NCBI RefSeq assembly: GCF_016858305.2
Contig: NZ_CP074436.1
Coordinates: 516,001-580,000, forward strand
Reading direction: 5' to 3'
From: Polaribacter sp. Q13
Lineage (GTDB): Bacteria; Bacteroidota; Bacteroidia; Flavobacteriales; Flavobacteriaceae
DNA: 64,000 bases
The notes under the pieces were generated by a model that worked only from the letters and a program-made list of their open reading frames with translations, made no database searches and was not told the origin of the DNA. The position numbers were made by a program, and so were the translations under genes. How positions within the stretch are numbered: the stretch's first letter is position 1; each line of letters opens with the position of its first letter. This document shows, in pieces, positions 20,320 through 27,946 of this stretch.

Positions 20320-23300
20320 ATGACACAATTTTTTAGGATTATTATCTTCATTTGTTTTTTCTCGTTTTTAGAAATTACGCAAGCACAAGTAATTTTTAAC
20401 AGTGGTTTCGAAAACAGTTTAGCTACTGATTGGGCTGCAAATACTAGCGGTACAGGAATGGATGCTTTTGAAATTACTACAGCTGCTAAACGTACAGGTG
20501 CAAATGGTTTTCATATGGATTTTGCGGCTGCTGGTCAAAAAGGAAATCTTTGGACGCCTAAAAATATAGAATGGGAAAACGGCGAAACTTATCGTATTTC
20601 ATTTTATTATAAAGCAATTGATATTGGTACTAGTAATGAACCTAATGTAAAAGTGTTTCAAAGCGATGGAACTAAATTCGAGCATTTCAATTTCACATTA
20701 AATAGTACAACTTGGACTAAATATACTACAGAATTTACTGCAGGAAAAGATGATACTGGAGGCTATGTTTTATTTTCTATAAGACCAAATACAACTGGAG
20801 ATTTTGGATCATTTTATTTTGATGATTTTTCTATTGAAAAATTAGTGCCGGAAACGGGTTTCTTCGCAGATATAAAAACTAAAGATATTCCGTCTGATCC
20901 ATCTATTACTTGGACGCAATTTGGTCCGGGAATGAGTGGGAATAACACTTGTTTTTATGTGCACCCTACAGATCCTAATACACATTACACGAGTCCGAAT
21001 ATGGGGAATTCCTACCGTTCAACGGATAAAGGATTTACGTATGAAACCATTATGAATGAAGATGCTGGTTCATATTCTTCTAGTGAAAGAGGGCCTATAG
21101 AAATGTTTTCATTAGATTTTTCTAGACAGAACGAAAATTTTGGATTTTCAACAGGAAAAAGAAAAGGAGAGTTATATATTTCTTCTGATAAAGGAAAAAA
21201 ATGGCAACTTATTACTACAAATGCAACCAAAAATAATTTTTTATCTTGTGTTTCCGTAGATCCTAAAGATGATAATGTTTGGTTTTTAGGAGCAGGAAAA
21301 ATGCGTGATTATGGGCGTACTTTATATCCGTTATCAAATCCTAAAGGAACACATGTAGATGAAAATGCAAACGGACAACTATGGAAAACTACAGATAAAG
21401 GAGTTACTTGGGCTTTATCTAATTCAGGGATAGATTCAAATGCAGAGTTTGAAACTATTTTGGTAGATCCAATAGACTCTAACATTGTGTATGCAGGTAC
21501 AAATTATGGATTTTATAAAAGTACAGATGGAGGTGTAACTTGGGTGCTAAAATCTAACGGAATAGATCATGATATGATTCGTTCTATGGACATACATCAT
21601 GATAAAACTACCAATCAAATTACCATTTTTGCCCTAAGTAATATTACGTGGAAGGCTAATGGAAATACGGTAGAAAACGATAAAGGCGGTGTTTTTAAAA
21701 GTACCGATAGAGGAGAAACTTGGATAAGTATGAATGGTAATTTAGCAATAGATTTAAATCCTTTTTCTGGTGATGCAAATTTTGTTAAAGATTATTATCA
21801 ATCTATTACCCACTATTTTGGATTTTCTTCTATAGATGCTGCAAAAACGGCTTACCCTGTTTTACCAACCAATATAACGTCACGTTTTTACATGGTTACG
21901 GTAGATCCTAATGATGTAAATAATGTGTATTTGGTAAACAATTATTCTAATGCATCAGAAAACAATTTTAGACCAGGGCAAATTTGGCGAACAACTAACG
22001 GTGGTTCAAATTGGTTTGTAACCTTACGAAATGGTAAAAACTGGAATAACGGTAATGATGATGCATATTGGGTTTCTGAAAGAAATAATCCAATGGGAAC
22101 AAATATTACCATGAAATATAAAAGCGACTGGGTAAATAGAGATAATTATGATCGTAAAGGATGTAATTTTATTAAGTTTAATTCAGATGGTTCGGTATTG
22201 TACACTCAAATGGCAAAAATTGGTTTGGTTTCTTATGATAAAGGAGCAACTTGGTTAGATATTGATGATGAAGCAGCAGCAAGCCCAAACAGTTGGGTTG
22301 GTGCAGGAAATAGCAATGTTCCTGGGCATGGGTTTTATCAATCAGAGCTTATACCTGACAAGGTTTTTTGCGCCTCAGGAGAAAATAGTTTATGGATTAC
22401 CAATGATGAAGGAGAAGCAATTAGACCAGGAGCGCAAGGAGCAGAGGTTTTGGACTTAACAGGAGGTGAACATTCTGTGAGTTCTTTTGTGGTGCATCCT
22501 ACAGATCCAACCATTTGGTTTGCAACGTTTTTTAGGCAGGAAAAAAAGGGACAAGTAATAAAATCTACCGATAGTGGTAAAACATGGGCAAGTATTGGTA
22601 CGCCAGTGCCTTCACCTTGGCCAGAATTAGGTGGCGGAGATCAATCTGTACATCAATTAAGTTTTATTATAGACAAAGACAATCCTAATAACATGTATTT
22701 CTGTGTGCCACGTTCTACTTTAAAATTAGAATGGGTTGGAGATAGTGTTACTGCTTGGGGAGTGCATAAATCTACAGACGGAGGAGCTACTTGGAGTCAA
22801 GTAAATAATGGATTACCAAGTTCTTTAGATGTTGCGAGGTTAAAGATGGATCCTACTAATTCTTCTATTTTGTATGCTGCAGTAATTGATAATGGCGGAG
22901 GTTTGTATAAGTCGATTGACAAAGGGTTGAATTGGGCAAAAGTAGCCTCTACAAATGCCATTTCTGGTAGTTCTGGTATTAATGATATTCATTTTGATGT
23001 AGATGGTAAGGCTTATATAACTGCTGGTTTTAAGAATGAAAATTCTGATGTTGGTGGATTATGGGTAAGTGATGATAACATGCAAACTTGGACTAAAAAG
23101 TTCGATTATCCTTGGACAAATCGTGTAGAAGTTGCAAAGTACGATTCAAAAACTATTTTATTATCAACTTTACCAAATTCAAAAGTAGGATATAAAAATT
23201 CAGGTACTTTTTTATCTAAAGATGGTGGAGATACTTGGGTGAAAATAAATATTGGAAACGGACAAGCCGATAGAATAAATGATATTGCCATTAATTATAC

Positions 23301-23628
23301 GAAAGTAGGCTATTACTATGCATCCACACGAGGAAGTGGTTGGTATAGAGCAATCGATTCTAATCCGAATACTTTAAGTTTAGGTAAAATTAATAGGAAA
23401 GAGAAGATAAAAGTGTATCCAAATCCTGTTTCTGATGAATTATTTATAAACGGAATTGAAGGTGAAAATACTCTTTTAATTTATTCAATGAATGGTAGAT
23501 TAATACAGACTTTTAAAAATAAAACCGAATTTAATATCTCTCATTTAGCAAAAGGCATGTACATCTATGTGATACGTAATACTGAAGATGGTTCTAAAAT
23601 GAAATCTGGAAAAATAATTAAAAGATAA
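20320..23628 (+). CDS. T9SS-secreted giant BNR/sortilin-type propeller protein with N-terminal CBM-like domain
   Basis: The signal peptide ends EITQAQ. Residues about 22-175 look like a CBM4/9-type jelly roll (VIFNSGFENSLATDWAAN, ending SFYFDDFSIEK). Residues about 190-1020 hold many BNR or VPS10/sortilin-type Asp-box repeats such as STDKGFTYE, STDGGVTWVL, STDRGETWIS and SIDKGLNWA, suggesting one large or two joined beta-propellers as in GH74-like proteins. The last 75 residues form a T9SS type A sorting domain (KVYPNPVSDELFING...). It is therefore secreted or surface-attached, unlike the lipoprotein enzymes around it. I cannot assign an activity: it could be an endo-acting hydrolase, a lyase or a binding protein. 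Single-gene unit, convergent with the winged-helix regulator. Confidence 0.8.
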   Translation: MTQFFRIIIFICFFSFLEITQAQVIFNSGFENSLATDWAANTSGTGMDAFEITTAAKRTGANGFHMDFAAAGQKGNLWTPKNIEWENGETYRISFYYKAIDIGTSNEPNVKVFQSDGTKFEHFNFTLNSTTWTKYTTEFTAGKDDTGGYVLFSIRPNTTGDFGSFYFDDFSIEKLVPETGFFADIKTKDIPSDPSITWTQFGPGMSGNNTCFYVHPTDPNTHYTSPNMGNSYRSTDKGFTYETIMNEDAGSYSSSERGPIEMFSLDFSRQNENFGFSTGKRKGELYISSDKGKKWQLITTNATKNNFLSCVSVDPKDDNVWFLGAGKMRDYGRTLYPLSNPKGTHVDENANGQLWKTTDKGVTWALSNSGIDSNAEFETILVDPIDSNIVYAGTNYGFYKSTDGGVTWVLKSNGIDHDMIRSMDIHHDKTTNQITIFALSNITWKANGNTVENDKGGVFKSTDRGETWISMNGNLAIDLNPFSGDANFVKDYYQSITHYFGFSSIDAAKTAYPVLPTNITSRFYMVTVDPNDVNNVYLVNNYSNASENNFRPGQIWRTTNGGSNWFVTLRNGKNWNNGNDDAYWVSERNNPMGTNITMKYKSDWVNRDNYDRKGCNFIKFNSDGSVLYTQMAKIGLVSYDKGATWLDIDDEAAASPNSWVGAGNSNVPGHGFYQSELIPDKVFCASGENSLWITNDEGEAIRPGAQGAEVLDLTGGEHSVSSFVVHPTDPTIWFATFFRQEKKGQVIKSTDSGKTWASIGTPVPSPWPELGGGDQSVHQLSFIIDKDNPNNMYFCVPRSTLKLEWVGDSVTAWGVHKSTDGGATWSQVNNGLPSSLDVARLKMDPTNSSILYAAVIDNGGGLYKSIDKGLNWAKVASTNAISGSSGINDIHFDVDGKAYITAGFKNENSDVGGLWVSDDNMQTWTKKFDYPWTNRVEVAKYDSKTILLSTLPNSKVGYKNSGTFLSKDGGDTWVKINIGNGQADRINDIAINYTKVGYYYASTRGSGWYRAIDSNPNTLSLGKINRKEKIKVYPNPVSDELFINGIEGENTLLIYSMNGRLIQTFKNKTEFNISHLAKGMYIYVIRNTEDGSKMKSGKIIKR

Positions 23629-23691
23629 AGGATTAAAATTATAATCAGTATTTATTTGATAATTAATATAATCCAAAAAGCAAATGCAATT

Positions 23692-23724
23692 CAAGTTTTA
23701 TTTATTGTTATCAAATAAAACTTG
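23692..23724. terminator. Bidirectional terminator between T9SS protein and winged-helix regulator
   Basis: Perfect 12-bp arms (CAAGTTTTATTT / AAATAAAACTTG) enclose a 9-base loop, with T-rich tails on both sides. As at 12223-12270, the hairpin includes the end of the minus-strand regulator, whose stop codon is within the left arm. Confidence 0.75.
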
Positions 23725-24915
23725 TTTTATGCTCATGCTTGTACGTTCTTTTCCATTAACATGAAAAAGTACAATAAATTCATCATTATTCTTTAAATAT
23801 TTGTTGTTAAAGTTTGTAATAGAATTAGTGTTTGTGAAAAAGTCAATGGCAGCAGTTCCTCCAAAACCATGATTTGAGAAGAAAAATAAGTTAGTAGTAT
23901 TGTTGTCTCCTTTTAGTTTAGCAACTAAAACATGTTCGTACCTACTTCCATTAGATTGCAATGTTATAATAGTATCAATTCCTTTTTCAATATCTTTATA
24001 TTCAATACTTCTATCTTCATTGTAAGATGTATTTTGTCCATCAAAATTTTCAATATTTTTAGAAGTACCACTAGGTTTTAGTTTTACCATTTTTATGTGT
24101 TTCGATTTTAAATTCAAAAAATCTACAAAAGCATTGTCTCCTCTCAGTGGGCCTAGATATATAGAGTTTTGTTCCTTTAGTTGTAATAGAGATAGATCGT
24201 GGAATTTATGAATATTAAACTCCTTTTTATATTTAAAAAAATGTTTAGACAAATCATTTACAGATAAAGCGCTTAAAAAATTCACATAAATATTACGTCC
24301 TGGAGAATAATTTTTCATTAAATCTGGATGCTTTTCTACTTCGTTATAAAAATCTTCGGGCGTGTTTATTTCATAATCTCTGTGCCATCCCATTTTATTA
24401 AATAGAGTTGGGCCGTAATAGCCAAAAATATCATACAAATAGAGTGTAGTTTCTTTATCGTTTTTAAAAAAGTCGTTCCAAACGGGATCTTTATAGCTTA
24501 ATTTGATAAAAAAATAACTTCCAATAATTAATAATGTAAAAGATGTTATAGCAACGAGTGCTTTTTGTTTAATTGAATATTTAGGTTTCGGTTTTTCCTT
24601 TCTATAAAAAGAAACGCCATATTGTCCAGTTTTAATTTTAATGGAAATCGGATCATTTATACCATCTTCACTAAAATACTTTTTAAGTTTACTTCGTAAA
24701 TGATATACGTTCACTCGTACAGTAGCCTCACTTTTTTCAGGTACGTATTTTGAGCCAAAAAGTTCGAAGCCAATGTCAGTGGCATTTAAGTCTTTTTTTT
24801 CAATGGAAGACTCTATTAGATACTTCAGTAGAATATTACTTGTAGTCGATTTTGAAAATGCCTTACTATTTAATAATGTTTTTAATACCTGAAGTTTTTC
24901 TTCTGTTGAAATCAT
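23698..24915 (-). CDS. Membrane-anchored winged-helix transcriptional regulator (CadC/ToxR-like layout)
   Basis: Residues about 10-105 resemble an OmpR/PhoB-type winged helix, with SEATVRVNVYHLRSKLKKYF as recognition region and KIKTGQYGVSF as the wing. A single transmembrane helix lies near residues 119-140 (LVAITSFTLLIIGSYFF). The remaining 265 residues would be periplasmic and contain YLYDIFGYYGPTLFN and a C-terminal part ending FLFHVNG-like strands; I recognise no named domain there. This is the order of CadC/ToxR one-component sensors. It is divergent from the DUF1080/dehydrogenase operon, and direct repeats in the 224-base gap are suitable for a PhoB-like winged helix. The inducer is probably a periplasmic oligosaccharide or keto-sugar (inference). 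Confidence 0.7.
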   Translation of the reverse strand: MISTEEKLQVLKTLLNSKAFSKSTTSNILLKYLIESSIEKKDLNATDIGFELFGSKYVPEKSEATVRVNVYHLRSKLKKYFSEDGINDPISIKIKTGQYGVSFYRKEKPKPKYSIKQKALVAITSFTLLIIGSYFFIKLSYKDPVWNDFFKNDKETTLYLYDIFGYYGPTLFNKMGWHRDYEINTPEDFYNEVEKHPDLMKNYSPGRNIYVNFLSALSVNDLSKHFFKYKKEFNIHKFHDLSLLQLKEQNSIYLGPLRGDNAFVDFLNLKSKHIKMVKLKPSGTSKNIENFDGQNTSYNEDRSIEYKDIEKGIDTIITLQSNGSRYEHVLVAKLKGDNNTTNLFFFSNHGFGGTAAIDFFTNTNSITNFNNKYLKNNDEFIVLFHVNGKERTSMSIKQVLFDNNK

Positions 24916-24979
24916 TTCTAATTATTAGAGTTGTAAAGTAGTTAAAAAGATAAACAATAACAAATATGCTTTATTAGAA

Positions 24980-25021
24980 GTTGTTTTAACCATTAAAACA
25001 ACCATTAAAAGAGGTTAAAAC
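24980..25021. promoter_or_regulatory. Operator candidate: direct and inverted repeats before the DUF1080 operon
   Basis: AACCATTAAAA occurs twice, at 24988-24998 and 25000-25010, with a 12-bp period. Overlapping inverted repeats are GTTGTTTTA / TAAAACAAC (24980-24988, 24994-25002) and GTTTTAACC / GGTTAAAAC (24983-24991, 25013-25021). OmpR/PhoB-type winged helices bind tandem direct repeats of about this spacing. The block lies between the divergent regulator and operon starts. A TATATTTG at 25045-25052 resembles the Bacteroidota -7 element, but I could not find a well-spaced -33 element. Confidence 0.5.
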
Positions 25022-25139
25022 TATAAAAATGGTTTTTGTTTTTCTATATTTGAGAGGTAAGGTAACGCTTTGTAAACAAAAGAAAAGGCTTACTTGTCTA
25101 AGTTAAATTATAAATAATTAAAATAAAGATAAACGAATA

Positions 25140-26507
25140 ATGAAAAAAAGTATTTTAAGCTTATTAGTGTTTTCTGCACTTACACTAACTGTAAATGCAC
25201 AAAAAACAATAGATTTATTTAATGGTAAAAACCTAAACGGCTGGAAAGCTTTAAATGGGTTTGCGAAGTATGAAGTTGAAGATAATGCCATTGTTGGAAC
25301 ATCAACAAAAGGATCTCCAAGTACTTATTTGTCCACAGAAAAAGAGTACACCAATTTTATTTTGGAATATGATATTAAAATTGATGCAACCTTAAATGGA
25401 GGTGTACAAATAAGAAGTCATTTTGATCCTTCTAAAGGAAATAACTCAGTTTATGGCTTACAGGTAGAAGCGGAAACTTCTCCTAGAGGATGGAGTGGAG
25501 GTATTTTTGACCAAAGTAGAAATGGTTGGAGATATACTACAGAATATAATCCAGAAGTTAAAACTGCGTGGGATGTAAAAGGTTGGAATACGGTAAAGGT
25601 TATTGCAAGCGGTCATAGAATTGCTACTTGGGTAAATGGTGTAAATATTGCCAATTTAATCGAAGAGAATGTTGAAAAAGGATTTGTAGCATTACAAGTT
25701 CATGCTGCTGGAGGAAATAAAATAGGCAAGAAAACGAGATGGAAGAATATTAAAATAACTGAAATTTCTGACAATTATAAATTTAAAACTACAGCACCAT
25801 TAGCTAGTTATTTGAAAAATGATCTTACTAAAGAAGAAAAAGCTAACGATTGGAAACTACTTTGGGATGGTAAAACAACCAAAGGATGGCGAGGAGCTAA
25901 ACAAGATAAGTTTCCTGCAAAAGGTTGGGGAATTAAAGACGGTATTTTGTCTGTAAAAGCTTCTGGAGGTGCAGAGTCTGAAAACGGAGGAGATATTGTT
26001 ACAACCAAGCCTTATAAGAATTTTATTTTAGAATTAGATTTTGAATATACGCCTGGAGCAAATAGTGGAATTAAGTATTTTGTAGATACCAATTTAAATA
26101 AAGGAAAAGGTTCTGCAATAGGTTGTGAGTTTCAGATTTTGGATGATAAAAAACATCCTGATGCAAAAAAAGGAACAAATGGTAACAGAACTATAGGTTC
26201 TTTATATGATCTAATAACAGCGAATGCACAAGAGTATATTCCGTCTTTGTATACCAAAAAATATGTAAATGGAGGTAGTTGGAACAGAGCACGTATTGTT
26301 GTGAAAGATGGTTTAGTACAACATTTTTTAAATGGTTGTAAAGTAGTTGAATACAATAGAAATACACAAATGTGGAAAGCACTAGTAGCATATAGTAAAT
26401 ATAAGGATTGGCCAAATTTTGGTGAAGCTAAAGAAGGCCTTATTCTTTTGCAAGATCATGGTGATCAAGTTCATTACAAGAACATCAAAATTAAAGAACT
26501 AAATTAA
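25140..26507 (+). CDS. Tandem DUF1080 protein (3-keto-glycoside hydrolase/lyase family), periplasmic
   Basis: The signal peptide ends LTVNAQ. There are two DUF1080 jelly-roll domains: residues about 22-205 (TIDLFNGKNLNGWKALNG to ARWKNIKITE-like end) and about 235-455 (WKLLWDGKTTKGWRGAKQD, GANSGIKYFVD, HYKNIKIKELN). DUF1080 proteins have been linked to cleavage of 3-keto-glycosides produced by Gfo/Idh/MocA dehydrogenases in Bacteroides and Agrobacterium-type systems. Exactly such a dehydrogenase follows after 20 bases, so oxidation then cleavage of a glycosidic bond is the likely joint role. The first domain is closer to a binding domain by eye and the second more complete. First gene of a two-gene unit controlled by its own divergent regulator. 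Confidence 0.75.
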   Translation: MKKSILSLLVFSALTLTVNAQKTIDLFNGKNLNGWKALNGFAKYEVEDNAIVGTSTKGSPSTYLSTEKEYTNFILEYDIKIDATLNGGVQIRSHFDPSKGNNSVYGLQVEAETSPRGWSGGIFDQSRNGWRYTTEYNPEVKTAWDVKGWNTVKVIASGHRIATWVNGVNIANLIEENVEKGFVALQVHAAGGNKIGKKTRWKNIKITEISDNYKFKTTAPLASYLKNDLTKEEKANDWKLLWDGKTTKGWRGAKQDKFPAKGWGIKDGILSVKASGGAESENGGDIVTTKPYKNFILELDFEYTPGANSGIKYFVDTNLNKGKGSAIGCEFQILDDKKHPDAKKGTNGNRTIGSLYDLITANAQEYIPSLYTKKYVNGGSWNRARIVVKDGLVQHFLNGCKVVEYNRNTQMWKALVAYSKYKDWPNFGEAKEGLILLQDHGDQVHYKNIKIKELN

Positions 26508-26527
26508 TTTCAAAAAAAATATTTAAA

Positions 26528-27856
26528 ATGTCAACACGTAGAAATTTTATAAAAAATACGGCAATGGGAGTTGCAGGTATTACTTTATTAAGTAGTGCCA
26601 AAATGTATGGAAATATATTGGGTGCTAATGATAGCGTTAACATTGCAATTTTAGGTTGTGGTGGTAGAGCTCATAGTTTAGCAAAAGCAATTGGACAAAG
26701 TGGTAATAGTAAAGTAACGCATATCTGTGATGTAGATAAAACAAGGTTAGATAAGTTTCAAGGATACGTAACAAAAACGAATGGTAATACGCCTCTTAAA
26801 GAGTCCGATTTTAGAGTTTTATTAGAGAATAAAGAGATTGATGCTGTAGCAATTGCAACGCCAGAACATTGGCACGCACCAATGGCAATTATGGCAATGC
26901 AAGCAGGTAAACACGTGTATGTAGAAAAACCTTGTAGCCATAATCCACATGAAAATGAGTTATTGATTGCTGCACAAAAAAAATACAATAAAGTTTGTCA
27001 AATGGGGAATCAGCAGCGCTCTTCTGTAACTTCAGCATTGGCAATGGAAGATATTAAAAATGGTTTAATAGGTAATGCTTATGCAGGAAAAGCAAATTAT
27101 AGAAATGCACGTAAATCAATTGGTGTAGGTAAAGAAATAGCTGTTCCTTCTTTCTTAGATTGGGATTTATGGCAAGGACCAGCACCAAGAGAGGCATATA
27201 GAGATAATGTTCATCCTTATAACTGGCATTGGTTTAAAGCATGGGGAACAGGAGAAATTCATAATAATGGAACTCATGAAATAGATATTTGTAGATGGGC
27301 TTTAGGAGTAGATTATCCGAATAGAGTTGTTTCTGCAGGTGGAAGATTGCATTATAAAGGTGATGATTGGGAGTATTATGATACACAAATGGCAAGTTTT
27401 GAATTTGAAGGTGGTAAAATGATTACTTGGGATGGTAGAAGCTGTAATGCCTTAAAACCTTCTGGAGGAAGAAGTGCAACGATTTTTGGAACAGAAGGTT
27501 CTATAATTTTAGATCGTAGCAAATATGAATTGTACGATTTAAGTGGTAAGAAAATCAAAACATTAAGAGAAAACAGTTTGGGTACTTCTAACGATACTTC
27601 AGATACAAGAGGGTTTGATGGTTTAACTGTAAATCATATGAAGAATTTTGCTAATGGAATTATCAAAGGAGAAAAATTAAATGCTCCTATTGCAGATGGT
27701 GCCATTTCTACTCAATTATGTCATTTAGGGAATATTGCCCAAGCGTTAGGAGAAAGTTTAAATGTGGATCCTATGACAGGAAGGGTGAAAGGAAATAAAA
27801 AAGCGAAAAAGATGTGGAAAAGAGACTATGAAAAAGGTTGGGAACCTAAATTATAG
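26528..27856 (+). CDS. Gfo/Idh/MocA-family oxidoreductase with Tat-like signal
   Basis: The N-terminus STRRNFIKNTAMGVAGITLL has the twin-arginine pattern, so the protein is probably exported folded with its NAD(P) cofactor. The Rossmann fold starts VNIAILGCGGRAHSLAKAIG. The hallmark VYVEKPCSHNPHE carries the catalytic Lys, and NNGTHEIDICRWALG supplies the His/Asp of the sugar site. The expected reaction is oxidation (or reversible transfer) at a sugar hydroxyl, usually C3, of a periplasmic glycoside. With the DUF1080 protein just upstream it forms an apparent oxidise-and-cleave pair. A 13-bp terminator follows 19 bases after the stop. The substrate is unknown; a sulfated galactan fragment is an inference from location. 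Confidence 0.8.
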   Translation: MSTRRNFIKNTAMGVAGITLLSSAKMYGNILGANDSVNIAILGCGGRAHSLAKAIGQSGNSKVTHICDVDKTRLDKFQGYVTKTNGNTPLKESDFRVLLENKEIDAVAIATPEHWHAPMAIMAMQAGKHVYVEKPCSHNPHENELLIAAQKKYNKVCQMGNQQRSSVTSALAMEDIKNGLIGNAYAGKANYRNARKSIGVGKEIAVPSFLDWDLWQGPAPREAYRDNVHPYNWHWFKAWGTGEIHNNGTHEIDICRWALGVDYPNRVVSAGGRLHYKGDDWEYYDTQMASFEFEGGKMITWDGRSCNALKPSGGRSATIFGTEGSIILDRSKYELYDLSGKKIKTLRENSLGTSNDTSDTRGFDGLTVNHMKNFANGIIKGEKLNAPIADGAISTQLCHLGNIAQALGESLNVDPMTGRVKGNKKAKKMWKRDYEKGWEPKL

Positions 27857-27874
27857 TTGATAATAATAAAAAGT

Positions 27875-27906
27875 AAAATGGCTTAACTTTAGGGTTAAGC
27901 CATTTT
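27875..27906 (+). terminator. Rho-independent terminator closing the DUF1080/dehydrogenase unit
   Basis: Perfect 13-bp arms (AAAATGGCTTAAC / GTTAAGCCATTTT) with a 6-base loop and a short T-tail. It separates the two-gene unit from the GH105-lyase gene 40 bases further on. Confidence 0.85.
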
Positions 27907-27946
27907 TAGTAAAGAATAGTATTGGTAAAACTAAATTCTAGAAATT

